Positions 53,969-62,216 of a DNA stretch of 64,000 bases are shown one piece after another. The notes under the pieces are model-generated. The model was given only the letters and a program-made list of their open reading frames with translations, had not been told where the DNA came from and did no database searches. A program made the translations under genes and the position numbers. Position 1 is the stretch's first letter; each line of letters starts with the position of its first letter. Source of the stretch: Flavobacteriales bacterium UBA6049 (GTDB taxonomy: Bacteria; Bacteroidota; Bacteroidia; Flavobacteriales_G; Salibacteraceae); NCBI GenBank assembly GCA_002429085.1, contig DIYR01000166.1, positions 34,341 to 98,340 on the forward strand. The letters run 5' to 3'.

Positions 53969-54490
53969 GTGAAGTATAAAAGACTCACCAATAGCGAATT
54001 AAAATCGCTTGAAAACGAGTTTGTTATGTTCCTTTCTTCTCAAGGAATTGAGGCAGAGGAATGGGAGAAACTCAAGAAAAAAGAAAAAGACAAGGCAGAG
54101 GGATTGATTGAGATTTTCTCGGATGTTGTATGGGAACGAATTCTTACAGCAAACAATTACACAGAGTTTGTAAGTGAGAAAGAGTTCAGAACGGCTGTTT
54201 ATGGTCAAGACCAAGCTCAAATGATTATTGCCAAGGTTGTTGCAGATAGCAAGATCAACCTTAAGAGTAAAAACTTGACTAAAGTGATGCAGAATGGTAT
54301 CAAGAATGGTCAAGTAGAGCTTTTCAGAGCTAAAAAAGAATACTCTAAGCTTCGCGAGCAAGAAATGATGGATGCTATCAAAGAAGGAGCATTCGTATCT
54401 CGTGGAAACTGGTACAAAGCATTACAAGAAATTGTAGCTATTTCGGGCGCGGCTGAAGAAGATGCGAACGATTCTGACGAAGAAGAATAA
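53969..54490 (+). CDS. DUF6495-like protein (GTG start)
   Basis: 173 residues from a GTG at 53969. MKYKRLTNSELKSLENEFVMFLSSQGI at the start, a lysine-rich helix, IEIFSDVVWERIL, and a strongly acidic tail (SGAAEEDANDSDEEE). This matches my memory of the DUF6495 family, small cytoplasmic proteins conserved in Flavobacteriia with no known role. Follows gpsA by 10 bases; stop lies 2 bases from the convergent uvrC end. Confidence 0.78.
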   Translation: MKYKRLTNSELKSLENEFVMFLSSQGIEAEEWEKLKKKEKDKAEGLIEIFSDVVWERILTANNYTEFVSEKEFRTAVYGQDQAQMIIAKVVADSKINLKSKNLTKVMQNGIKNGQVELFRAKKEYSKLREQEMMDAIKEGAFVSRGNWYKALQEIVAISGAAEEDANDSDEEE

Positions 54491-54492
54491 AT

Positions 54493-56298
54493 CTAGACTT
54501 CGGCATCAAAATATTGGCGGACCAATTGGGCTTTCTGAAGCCCAATTGCCGCTTGTAACTCTTCTAAACTAGCATCTCTAATCCGCTTCACGCTTTTAAA
54601 CTGTTGCAACAGTGCTTCAGCAGTTTTATTCCCAATTCCGTTAATATTTTCCAGTTCTGTTGTAATGGTTCCTTTACTGCGCTTATCGCGGTGGAAAGTA
54701 ATACCAAAGCGGTGTGCTTCGTTACGCAGATTTTGAATCACTTTTAAGGTTTCAGATCGTTTATCTAAGTACAATGGAATGCTATCTCCTGGATAGAATA
54801 GTTCTTCTAGCTTTTTAGCAATACCTATTATAGCAACTTGTTGTCGAATGCCTAATCTGTCTAGCGCTTCAACAGCAGAACTTAACTGTCCTTTACCTCC
54901 ATCAATGATTATGAGTTGAGGTAAATCTCTCCCTTCATGTAACAATCTGCGATACCTGCGGTATACCACTTCTTCCATACTAGCGAAGTCGTTTGGTCCT
55001 TCAACTGTTTTAATGTTAAAGTGTCGGTATTCTTTCTTGGCAGGCTTACCGTTTTTAAATACTACACAAGCTGCCACGGGGTAGGCTCCTTGAAAATTTG
55101 AATTATCGAAACACTCAATGTGCCTCGGCTCTTCCGTTAATCGAAGATCTTCTTTCATCTGTAACATTAAGCGATTGACATGTCGTTCTGGATCTGTTTT
55201 TTCCAGCATCTGATGTCGTTCGCGCATGTAGTAGTGTGCATTCTTTTTAGAAAGCTCAATCAACTTCTTTTTATCACCACGCTGCGGGTTGTATAGCGTA
55301 ACGTTCGGAATCTCTAATTCTAATGGTTCACTCACAAAAATTTCTCGCGATAAACTATTGAACTGTTCACGCAATTCTGGAATGGCTAATTCTAAGAGTT
55401 GGTCGTTTGATTCGTCTAGCTTCTTTTTTAGTTCAATGGTGTGTGATTGAATTATGGCACCATTGTTTACCTTCATAAAGTTGACATAACCATGGTTAAC
55501 ATCGCTGGTAATAGAGAACACATCTACATTGTGAATGCTAGCACTTACTACGGTTGATTTAGCCTGATACTTTTCTAGTAACTCTAAGCGCTGTTTGGCC
55601 TCATGAGCTTGCTCAAACTCTAGGTTAGCAGCGTGTTCTTGCATTTGCTCTTTCAAGAGCTGAATTACCTCTGAAATATTCCCCTTGATGATATTCCGAA
55701 TGTGACGAATGCTGTTCATGTAGTCTTCTTCAGTCTGTTCAGCTTCGCATGGGCCCTTACAGTTGCCAATGTGGTATTCTAAACATAATCTGAATTTACC
55801 AGCTTCAATATTTGCTTCGGATAAGTTGTAGTTACATGTTCTCGTTTTATAAAGCTTACCAACCAAATCGAGTACGGTTTTCATCATGCGTACAGAAGCA
55901 TAAGGCCCATAATATTCACTACCATCTTTAATTAATTGCCTGGTAGCAAAAACACGTGGAAAACGTTCTTTCTTGATGCAAATCCAAGGGTAAGTTTTGT
56001 CATCGCGCAGTTGAATATTATAGGGAGGCTGATGCTTTTTAATCAGAGAATTTTCTAGTAAGAGTGCATCAAATTCAGTATCGGTTACGATAAACTCTAT
56101 CTGATCAATTTTTTTAACCAGCAATCTCGTTTTTCCATTCTCATATCTGTTCTTATTAAAATAACTGCTGACACGATTCTTTAATTTTTTTGCTTTCCCT
56201 ACATATAGTAGCTTTCCGTCTTTGTCAAAGTACTGATATATACCGGGTTTCAGCGGTAAATTTTGAATAATGTCTTTGATATGATTTGGAGTTTCCAA
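54493..56298 (-). CDS. uvrC: Excinuclease ABC subunit C
   Basis: 601 residues from a TTG at 56298 (METPNHIKDII); no in-frame ATG nearby fits. GIY-YIG nuclease (about 15-95: PGIYQYFDKDGKLLYVGKAK), RVSSYF, cysteine-containing TCNYNLS and CLEYHIGNCKGPC, UVR helix (EQMQEHAANLEFEQA), RNase H-like nuclease (IECFDNSNFQGAYPVA, IIDGGKGQLSSA) and C-terminal helix-hairpin-helix (LENINGIGNKTAEALLQQF). It makes the dual incisions in nucleotide excision repair with UvrB. Complete and apparently functional. Confidence 0.97.
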   Translation of the reverse strand: METPNHIKDIIQNLPLKPGIYQYFDKDGKLLYVGKAKKLKNRVSSYFNKNRYENGKTRLLVKKIDQIEFIVTDTEFDALLLENSLIKKHQPPYNIQLRDDKTYPWICIKKERFPRVFATRQLIKDGSEYYGPYASVRMMKTVLDLVGKLYKTRTCNYNLSEANIEAGKFRLCLEYHIGNCKGPCEAEQTEEDYMNSIRHIRNIIKGNISEVIQLLKEQMQEHAANLEFEQAHEAKQRLELLEKYQAKSTVVSASIHNVDVFSITSDVNHGYVNFMKVNNGAIIQSHTIELKKKLDESNDQLLELAIPELREQFNSLSREIFVSEPLELEIPNVTLYNPQRGDKKKLIELSKKNAHYYMRERHQMLEKTDPERHVNRLMLQMKEDLRLTEEPRHIECFDNSNFQGAYPVAACVVFKNGKPAKKEYRHFNIKTVEGPNDFASMEEVVYRRYRRLLHEGRDLPQLIIIDGGKGQLSSAVEALDRLGIRQQVAIIGIAKKLEELFYPGDSIPLYLDKRSETLKVIQNLRNEAHRFGITFHRDKRSKGTITTELENINGIGNKTAEALLQQFKSVKRIRDASLEELQAAIGLQKAQLVRQYFDAEV

Positions 56299-56404
56299 TA
56301 CGCTATGAATATTTTCGCGAGAATTTTTTCAAAACAATTGAGATTTCAAGAAACAAAGTGAACTATCAATTGTTTATAGAGGTCAAAGTTAATAGTAGAT
56401 AGTT

Positions 56405-57295
56405 TTGTCGAAGTATTCAATTAAAGATTTAGAGAAGCTCTCGGGCATCAAAGCGCATACCATACGTATTTGGGAAAAGCGCTATGGTGTGCTTACTCCA
56501 GATCGTACTGATACAAATATTAGATATTACAATGATGAGCAACTTAAGAAATTGCTCAATGTGTCGTTACTCATAGGCTTTGGCTACAAAATTTCTAGAG
56601 TTAGTCAATGGACAGCAGACGAATTACACCAGCAAATACAGGACGCATTTCAATCTGAAGAACGATTAGAAGATCAAGCTGTAGCAAATAAGGTAAATGG
56701 ATTAATAGTTGCCATGATTGAGCTAGACGAGGCCAAGTTTAAAAGTATTTACGAAGTGAGTATTAGCAAACGAGGCTTTGAGCAAACCATGTTACAGGTA
56801 GTTTATCCGTTTCTTGAACGAGTGGGTATTATGTGGGGAATCAATGAGATTAACCCGGCAGAAGAGCACTTTATTTCTCATTTAATTCGTCAAAAAGTAA
56901 TTGTAGAAATTGATCGTTTAGAAGAAACCGAAGCAGAGTTTCAAAAGCAGTTTGTATTGTTTCTTCCTGAGAATGAGCTGCATGAACTAGGATTGTTGCT
57001 AGCTAATTACCTAGTGCGTATGCATGGCCACAAAGCATTCTATTTGGGGCAAAATGTTCCGCTTCATGATGTAGTTAGTGTATGCAAAACCATTAAACCA
57101 GATTACATCATAACATTCACAGTGACAACTCTTCAAGAAGAAGGTGTTCAGAATTTGGTAGATAATCTAGCCAAAGAAACAGAAGCAGAAATTCTAATAT
57201 CAGGTAGAAAAGAATTGTTTGATTCTGTAAACCTCCCAAAAGGAACCAACTATTTGGGTAGTATGAACGAGCTAGCTCAGCTTCTTCAGAATTAA
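56405..57295 (+). CDS. MerR-type regulator with B12-binding domain, CarH-like photoreceptor candidate
   Basis: 296 residues from a TTG at 56405; an in-frame stop at 56396-56398 excludes longer forms. MerR winged helix (1-70: YSIKDLEKLSGIKAHTIRIWEKRY). A helical bundle (90-165) contains W144-x9-E154-H155, the W-x9-E-H signature of CarH photoreceptors. A Rossmann-like cobalamin domain (180-290) holds ELHELG with H193 as likely lower ligand. CarH proteins bind adenosylcobalamin as DNA-bound tetramers and fall apart in light. The residue after Trp is Gly145, not the His132 of Thermus CarH. It precedes the sigma/crt operon and is its likely repressor. Confidence 0.9.
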   Translation: MSKYSIKDLEKLSGIKAHTIRIWEKRYGVLTPDRTDTNIRYYNDEQLKKLLNVSLLIGFGYKISRVSQWTADELHQQIQDAFQSEERLEDQAVANKVNGLIVAMIELDEAKFKSIYEVSISKRGFEQTMLQVVYPFLERVGIMWGINEINPAEEHFISHLIRQKVIVEIDRLEETEAEFQKQFVLFLPENELHELGLLLANYLVRMHGHKAFYLGQNVPLHDVVSVCKTIKPDYIITFTVTTLQEEGVQNLVDNLAKETEAEILISGRKELFDSVNLPKGTNYLGSMNELAQLLQN

Positions 57296-57519
57296 ATAGA
57301 GCTTCTCTATAGTTGTGCATTTTTCAGTTTAACGTCCATCAATTTTTACTTCCCTTTCATTTAGAATACTTGAGTTTCTAACTAATAGCCAAGCTACAGA
57401 ATAGAATTTGGCTGCATAAGGACAGTGATGCTTGTAGTTGCCTAGTTTATTAAAAATCAGCCGTTTAAACTGATTTGTATTTGTTAATAAGATGTTATGT
57501 TTAAGGAGATTCAATAAAA

Positions 57520-57593
57520 GTTAAACAACAACATGTAGAGACATCTATTTTTCTTGTAGATTTGTTTAACATTAATCACGAAACGTTAAACAA
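57520..57593 (+). promoter_or_regulatory. Operator-like GTTAAACAA motif array before the sigma/crt operon
   Basis: GTTAAACAA at 57520-57528 and 57585-57593, and its complement TTGTTTAAC at 57562-57570. The last two form a perfect 9-bp inverted repeat (10 with flanking T/A) about a 14-base spacer, and the left arm overlaps the -7 box. A dimeric or tetrameric MerR-type repressor bound here would block transcription. Confidence 0.65.
57557..57564 (+). promoter_or_regulatory. Consensus -7 box for the sigma/crt operon
   Basis: TAGATTTG is a full match to TAnnTTTG. Its last three bases lie inside the left arm of the inverted repeat. It ends 40 bases before the sigma factor ATG. No obvious -33 TTG. 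Confidence 0.55.
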
Positions 57594-57604
57594 AATTCAG
57601 CGGC

Positions 57605-58108
57605 ATGGCAAGGTATAATTTCAACGATGAACTTCTCCAACTGCGTAAACCATTAAGCTACTTCGCGTTACAGCTCACTTCGAATTCTGAGGATGCTGAC
57701 GATTTACTACAAGACACCATGATGAAAGCGATAAATTATCGTGACAAGTTTGAGGAACGAACGAACTTGAAGGCATGGCTATATACCATTATGAAAAATA
57801 CGTTCATCAATAATTACAGAAGAGCTGTTAAAGCGAATACGATTATTGATAAAACAGAAGATCTATACTACTTAAACGCACCCAAACCTGCAGATGAAAA
57901 TGCACCTGAAACAACCTTAGCCTACAAAGAGATTGTGAAGAAGGTGAAAGAGTTGGAAGACGAGTATCGCACTCCATTTGAGATGCATTACACGGGTTAC
58001 AAATACAAAGAGATTGCAGACCACTTAGGGTTGCCTATTGGAACCGTGAAGAGTAGAATTTTCTTAGCTCGTCAAAAATTGATGTCAAAACTGAAAGGAT
58101 ACGTTTAA
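57605..58108 (+). CDS. ECF-type RNA polymerase sigma factor
   Basis: 167 residues. Region 2 (about 20-75: NSEDADDLLQDTMMKAINYRDKF, WLYTIMKNTFINNYRR) and region 4 (about 110-165: TPFEMHYTGYKYKEIADHLGLPIGTVKSRIFLARQKL) are both complete; there is no region 3. No anti-sigma gene is adjacent. Its stop is followed immediately by the crtI start, so it is co-transcribed with the carotenoid genes and may amplify their expression. Confidence 0.95.
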   Translation: MARYNFNDELLQLRKPLSYFALQLTSNSEDADDLLQDTMMKAINYRDKFEERTNLKAWLYTIMKNTFINNYRRAVKANTIIDKTEDLYYLNAPKPADENAPETTLAYKEIVKKVKELEDEYRTPFEMHYTGYKYKEIADHLGLPIGTVKSRIFLARQKLMSKLKGYV

Positions 58109-59587
58109 TTGAAAAAAACAGCTCTGGTAATAGGGTCAGGATTTGCCGGTCTCTCCGCGGCAGCATGCTTGGCTAAGGCCGGATTTCACACTCGCATTCT
58201 GGAGAAAAACGATCAAGCTGGCGGAAGAGCACGCCAGTTTAAAGCAAAAGGATTTACCTTCGATATGGGTCCAAGTTGGTATTGGATGCCAGATGTTTTT
58301 GAAAAGTACTTTGCCCTATTCGGTAAAAAAGTCTCGGATTATTACACACTGAAAAGATTAGACCCCTCGTACAGGGTTTACTATTCAAAAGAAGAGCAAT
58401 ACGATCTTCCCGCTTCAATGGAAGAGTTGTTTGCGCTTTTCGAGAAGCACGAGTTAGGAAGTAGCAAATACTTGAAAGCGTTTTTAGATGAGGCCGCCTA
58501 TAAGTACGAAGTTGGAATCAACGATTTGGTTTACAAACCTAGTAGGTCATTAACAGAATTTGTAGATGCGCGCTTGTTGTATGGTTTGCTTAAGATGGAT
58601 GTATTTAAGAGTATATCATCTCAAATCAGATCAAAGTTTAAGAACAAACACCTCGTTGATATATTAGAATTTCCTGTTTTGTTCTTGGGAGCAAAACCAG
58701 AGAAAACGCCTGCACTGTACAGTTTAATGAACTATGCTGATATGGCTCTTGGCACGTGGTATCCTGAAAATGGTATGCACGAGATAGTGAAAGCCATGAT
58801 ATCCGTTGCCGAAGAACAAGGCGTAGAATTCTTATACAATCAAGAAGTAACAGGGGTAGAGTTACATGGAAATACCATTCACAAGGTACTTACTGCTACA
58901 GATTCATTTGAGGCTGATGTGGTAGTGGGAGGGGCAGATTACCATCATATAGATCAACATTTACTGCCAGCTTCACACCGGGCATATTCAAAGTCTTATT
59001 GGGATAGCAGAGTAATGGCTCCTTCCAGTTTAATATTCTATTTGGGGATAGATAAGAGGTTGAAGAACCTACTACATCACAACTTGTTTTTTGATGCAGA
59101 TTTCGGGCTACATGCCGATGAGATTTATGAGAATCCAAAGTGGCCTACAGATCCTTTATTCTATGTTTCAGCACCTAGTGTTACAGACCCAACAGTAGCT
59201 CCAGAAGGGTGCGAGAACATTTTTATTCTGATACCAGTTGCACCAGGAGTTAATGGTGACGATGAGGTTACAAGACAACATTATTACAACCTCGTAATGG
59301 ACCGATTAGAAACCATTACTGAACAAAATGTAAGAGATCATGTTATTTATAATCGAAGCTATGCGCATGCAGATTTCTTAACTGATTACCATGCGTTTAA
59401 AGGCAATGCTTACGGTTTAGCAAATACATTGAAGCAAACTGCTATTCTAAAGCCAGCCTTAAAAAGCAAGAAAGTAAATAACCTGTATTACACAGGGCAG
59501 CTAACAGTACCAGGGCCAGGTGTGCCACCTTCTATTATCTCTGGTCAAGTAGTGGCAAAAGAAATAGCAAAAGACTTAAATCTTTAA
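58109..59587 (+). CDS. crtI: Phytoene desaturase (CrtI-type)
   Basis: 492 residues from a TTG directly after the sigma factor TAA. FAD-binding VIGSGFAGLSAAACLAKAGF at the N-terminus, GGRARQFKAKGFTFDMGPSWYW, and the C-terminal bacterial CrtI block NLYYTGQLTVPGPGVPPSIISGQVV. It introduces double bonds into phytoene to give neurosporene or lycopene in the membrane. Four bases before crtB. Confidence 0.94.
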   Translation: MKKTALVIGSGFAGLSAAACLAKAGFHTRILEKNDQAGGRARQFKAKGFTFDMGPSWYWMPDVFEKYFALFGKKVSDYYTLKRLDPSYRVYYSKEEQYDLPASMEELFALFEKHELGSSKYLKAFLDEAAYKYEVGINDLVYKPSRSLTEFVDARLLYGLLKMDVFKSISSQIRSKFKNKHLVDILEFPVLFLGAKPEKTPALYSLMNYADMALGTWYPENGMHEIVKAMISVAEEQGVEFLYNQEVTGVELHGNTIHKVLTATDSFEADVVVGGADYHHIDQHLLPASHRAYSKSYWDSRVMAPSSLIFYLGIDKRLKNLLHHNLFFDADFGLHADEIYENPKWPTDPLFYVSAPSVTDPTVAPEGCENIFILIPVAPGVNGDDEVTRQHYYNLVMDRLETITEQNVRDHVIYNRSYAHADFLTDYHAFKGNAYGLANTLKQTAILKPALKSKKVNNLYYTGQLTVPGPGVPPSIISGQVVAKEIAKDLNL

Positions 59588-59591
59588 TCAA

Positions 59592-60428
59592 ATGAAAGCG
59601 CTTTACGATAACGTTTCGCTCAAGATGTCTAAAACCATCACGAGAGCATATAGTACGTCTTTCTCTTTGGGAATCTTTTTCTTGAGCAAGAAATTTCATA
59701 ACCCCATTTATGCGATTTATGGTTTTGTAAGGATTGCAGATGAAATTGTAGATACGTTTCATGATTTCGATAAAAACGAATTACTACATCGTTTTTGGAA
59801 AGATACTTACCAAGCAATAGACGAAGGAATTTCCTTAAATCCTGTGTTGAATAGTTTTCAAGCTGTAGTGCGAGAATACAATATTGACAAAGAGTTGATT
59901 GATACATTCTTGCGAAGCATGGAGATGGATTTAACGGAGAAAGCGTATGATCAAAACGGGTATGAAGAATATATACTTGGATCTGCCGAAGTGGTTGGTT
60001 TAATGTGCTTAAAAGTATTTGTTGAAGGAGATCAAGAGAAATATGAAAAGCTGAAGCCTTATGCCATGAAACTTGGATCTGCTTTCCAAAAAATCAATTT
60101 CTTGAGAGACCTGCATGCTGATTATGAAGCGATGGGTAGAACGTATTTTCCAGGTGTTGATATGAATGAGTTTAGTGAAGAGATTAAGCAACAAATAGAA
60201 GCAGATATTGCGGTAGACTTTGATCTTGGTCTTCAAGGAATAATGAAGTTGCCAAGTTCTTCTCGTTTTGGAGTGTATGTAGCATACGTGTATTTCTATG
60301 CCTTACTAAGAAAAATTCAGAACACTCCTTCATCACGCATCTTACATGAACGCATCAGAATTAAGAACAGAAACAAAATTGCACTGCTGTTACGTTCGTA
60401 TGTGCGTTACAGCTTCAATGCACTATAG
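59592..60428 (+). CDS. crtB: Phytoene synthase
   Basis: 278 residues. Both aspartate-rich motifs of the squalene/phytoene synthase family are seen: RIADEIVDTF (about 49-57) and NFLRDLHADYEAMGRTYFP (about 165-183). YSTSFSLGIFF near the N-terminus and the GLMCL helix also fit. It joins two geranylgeranyl diphosphates. Cyclase and hydroxylase genes (crtY, crtZ) are not in the window. Three bases separate it from idi. Confidence 0.94.
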   Translation: MKALYDNVSLKMSKTITRAYSTSFSLGIFFLSKKFHNPIYAIYGFVRIADEIVDTFHDFDKNELLHRFWKDTYQAIDEGISLNPVLNSFQAVVREYNIDKELIDTFLRSMEMDLTEKAYDQNGYEEYILGSAEVVGLMCLKVFVEGDQEKYEKLKPYAMKLGSAFQKINFLRDLHADYEAMGRTYFPGVDMNEFSEEIKQQIEADIAVDFDLGLQGIMKLPSSSRFGVYVAYVYFYALLRKIQNTPSSRILHERIRIKNRNKIALLLRSYVRYSFNAL

Positions 60429-60431
60429 AAA

Positions 60432-61040
60432 ATGAACATTTCCAAATCGCTTTCTTTGCATCCCAATTTAGAAACGGCAGTCTTGTCAAAACCCAGTCAT
60501 GCGATGCAAGAAGAATATGTAATTCTAGTAGACGAGAACGATCAGGAAATAGGCACAATGGAAAAAATGCAAGCACATAGAGAAGCGAGATTGCACCGAG
60601 CTTTTTCAGTGTTTGTGTTCAATGATCAAGATGAGGTAATGCTTCATCAACGAGCATTTTCAAAATACCACTCAGGTGGGTTGTGGACTAATACATGTTG
60701 CTCTCATCCTCGTAAAGGAGAAACGGTGCTAGAAGCTGCTCATCGAAGATTGCAAGAAGAAATGGGTTTTGATTGTGACTTAAGAGAAGCATTCAATTTT
60801 ACCTACAAAGCAGCATTAGACAACGACTTAACCGAGTATGAACTAGATCATGTGGTACTAGGAAGATTCAATGGTGAGCCAAACCTCAATCCTGATGAAG
60901 TAGCGGCTTATAAATACATGAATTGGGAAGAGCTAAAGCAAGACGTAGCAAGTAATCCAGACATGTATACAGAGTGGTTTAAGATTGCGTTAGATGAGGT
61001 AGATCAACACTTTGAACAATCTATAAAAGGGCAAGCGTAA
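60432..61040 (+). CDS. idi: Isopentenyl-diphosphate delta-isomerase (type I)
   Basis: 202 residues from ATG 60432, 3 bases after crtB; 178 from ATG 60504 (MQEEYVILVDE), which matches the usual start of the family. The tight spacing favours the long form, family length the short. Nudix-like fold with the active-site Cys in LWTNTCCSHPR, GETVLEAAHRRLQEEMGF, and Glu residues in TEYELDHVV. It balances IPP and DMAPP for carotenoid synthesis. The stop overlaps the next ATG by one base. Confidence 0.93.
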   Translation: MNISKSLSLHPNLETAVLSKPSHAMQEEYVILVDENDQEIGTMEKMQAHREARLHRAFSVFVFNDQDEVMLHQRAFSKYHSGGLWTNTCCSHPRKGETVLEAAHRRLQEEMGFDCDLREAFNFTYKAALDNDLTEYELDHVVLGRFNGEPNLNPDEVAAYKYMNWEELKQDVASNPDMYTEWFKIALDEVDQHFEQSIKGQA

Positions 61041-61450
61041 TGAGGGTTACGATTAACAGAAAAGCTCATTTTAATGCAGCTCATCGTTTGCACAATCCAG
61101 CTTGGAGTGAGGAAAAAAACCAAGCTGTTTTTGGAAAGTGCAATAACCCAAACTACCATGGCCACAATTATGAATTAATAGTTGCTGTTACAGGTGAAAT
61201 AGATCCTGATACAGGCTATGTAATGGATGTGAAAATCCTGAAAGATTTAATCAAGCAAGAGATAGAAATACCCTTCGATCATAAAAATTTAAACCTCGAT
61301 ACCGAGGAGTTTAAATCGCTTAATCCAACGGCAGAGAATATCGTGGTCGTGATCTGGAATAAGCTGCGCAAACACATTAATCAATCATTAGACCTAAAAG
61401 TTACCTTATATGAAACTCCCAGAAACTTTGTTGAATACAGCGGAGCTTAA
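61040..61450 (+). CDS. 6-pyruvoyl-tetrahydropterin synthase (PTPS type)
   Basis: 136 residues. T-fold enzyme with zinc histidines in FNAAHRL and YHGHNY. The catalytic Cys lies in FGKCNNPNYHGHNY (C-x5-H), the spacing and wording of animal PTPS, unlike the C-x3-H of QueD; LYETPRNFVEY at the end also follows animal PTPS. It probably makes 6-pyruvoyl-tetrahydropterin from FolE product for a biopterin-like cofactor. TAATG overlap with idi upstream, 41-base overlap with folE downstream. A separate QueD is at 63.4 kb. Confidence 0.88.
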   Translation: MRVTINRKAHFNAAHRLHNPAWSEEKNQAVFGKCNNPNYHGHNYELIVAVTGEIDPDTGYVMDVKILKDLIKQEIEIPFDHKNLNLDTEEFKSLNPTAENIVVVIWNKLRKHINQSLDLKVTLYETPRNFVEYSGA

Positions 61451-62117
61451 TGGAAACGGAAACGGTCATGCAAAAGCCGAAGCAATGGGCGATGCCCATG
61501 TTGGTACAAGCAAAGACACACCGCTAAAGGCGGATGCTTTTCAGTTAAGCGATGAAAATAAGATAGAGCAGATTCAAGAACATTTTGCTGCCATAATGGA
61601 TATCCTTGGATTAGATTTAAGCGATGATAGCTTAAGTGGAACACCGCACCGTGTAGCAAAAATGTATGTAAAAGAGATTTTCCAAGGCTTGCACCCTGAC
61701 AACAAACCAGAGATTAAGCTCTTCGAGAATAAATACCAATACAATGAGATGTTGGTAGAACGCAACATTACCTTGCACTCCCACTGCGAGCATCATTTTG
61801 TACCAATTATCGGGAAGGCTCATGTGGCATACATTAGTAATGGGTATGTAATTGGCTTAAGTAAAATAAATCGCATCGTGCGTTATTTTGCAAAACGCCC
61901 TCAAGTGCAAGAGCGTTTAACAGAGCAAATTGCTGATGAACTTAAGCGTGTGCTAAAAACAGAAGATGTAGCGGTTTACATAGATGCTTCTCACATGTGT
62001 GTAAGTACAAGAGGTATTGAAGACATTAACAGTGCAACTGTAACATCGCACTATGGCGGAATCTTCAAGAGCAGCGATCAAAAACGCAACGAATTTTTAC
62101 AAGCAATCAAAGACTAG
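61410..62117 (+). CDS. folE: GTP cyclohydrolase I
   Basis: 235 residues from ATG 61410, which overlaps the PTPS gene by 41 bases; an internal ATG at 61485 would give 210 residues and no overlap. The first 45 residues are Gly/Asn/Ala-rich and variable. The core (from about 55) has GTPHRVAKMYVKEIF, zinc ligands in HSHCEHHFVP and HMCVSTRGI, and LSKINRIVRYFAKRPQVQERLT. It opens GTP to dihydroneopterin triphosphate, feeding folate, biopterin or queuosine precursors. A hairpin terminator follows. Confidence 0.95.
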   Translation: MKLPETLLNTAELNGNGNGHAKAEAMGDAHVGTSKDTPLKADAFQLSDENKIEQIQEHFAAIMDILGLDLSDDSLSGTPHRVAKMYVKEIFQGLHPDNKPEIKLFENKYQYNEMLVERNITLHSHCEHHFVPIIGKAHVAYISNGYVIGLSKINRIVRYFAKRPQVQERLTEQIADELKRVLKTEDVAVYIDASHMCVSTRGIEDINSATVTSHYGGIFKSSDQKRNEFLQAIKD

Positions 62118-62142
62118 CTTCTTTGCTTAACTAAACCTAGAT

Positions 62143-62176
62143 TCCCCAGTAGAATTAATTTTTTGCTGGGGATTTT
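62143..62176 (+). terminator. Intrinsic terminator after folE
   Basis: TCCCCAG (62143-62149) pairs with CTGGGGA (62166-62172) around a 16-base loop, followed by TTTT. It ends the sigma-crt-folE transcript and separates it from the HAD gene. Confidence 0.6.
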
Positions 62177-62203
62177 CGTTTTAGCTGATGATTGACAAAC
62201 CAT

Positions 62204-62211
62204 TACCTTTG
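62204..62211 (+). promoter_or_regulatory. Consensus -7 box for the HAD/map/queD genes
   Basis: TACCTTTG matches TAnnTTTG fully. It ends 5 bases before the ATG at 62217, so transcription would begin at about the start codon (leaderless). Confidence 0.5.
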
Positions 62212-62216
62212 CGGCC

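Larger units (their letters stand above)
57296..57604. other. 309-base intergenic regulatory region between carH-like gene and sigma/crt operon
   Basis: No convincing gene; a minus-strand frame at 57329-57514 looks like chance. An inverted repeat AAATCAG/CTGATTT (57454-57460, 57470-57476) may end the regulator transcript. The right half holds three GTTAAACAA motifs and a consensus -7 box described separately. Confidence 0.6.

Noticed and set aside
53999..54361. 120-aa minus-strand frame opposite the DUF6495-like gene
   Set aside because: Phe/Leu/Cys-rich antisense of a Lys/Glu-rich protein, a standard shadow.
56400..56407. TAGTTTTG, a full -7 box match at the start of the CarH-like gene
   Set aside because: It overlaps the TTG start codon, so transcription from it would remove the start of a clearly conserved DNA-binding domain; taken as chance.
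57329..57514. 61-aa frame on the minus strand in the regulatory gap before the sigma factor
   Set aside because: No promoter or recognisable features, and it covers the region with the inverted repeat; likely chance.
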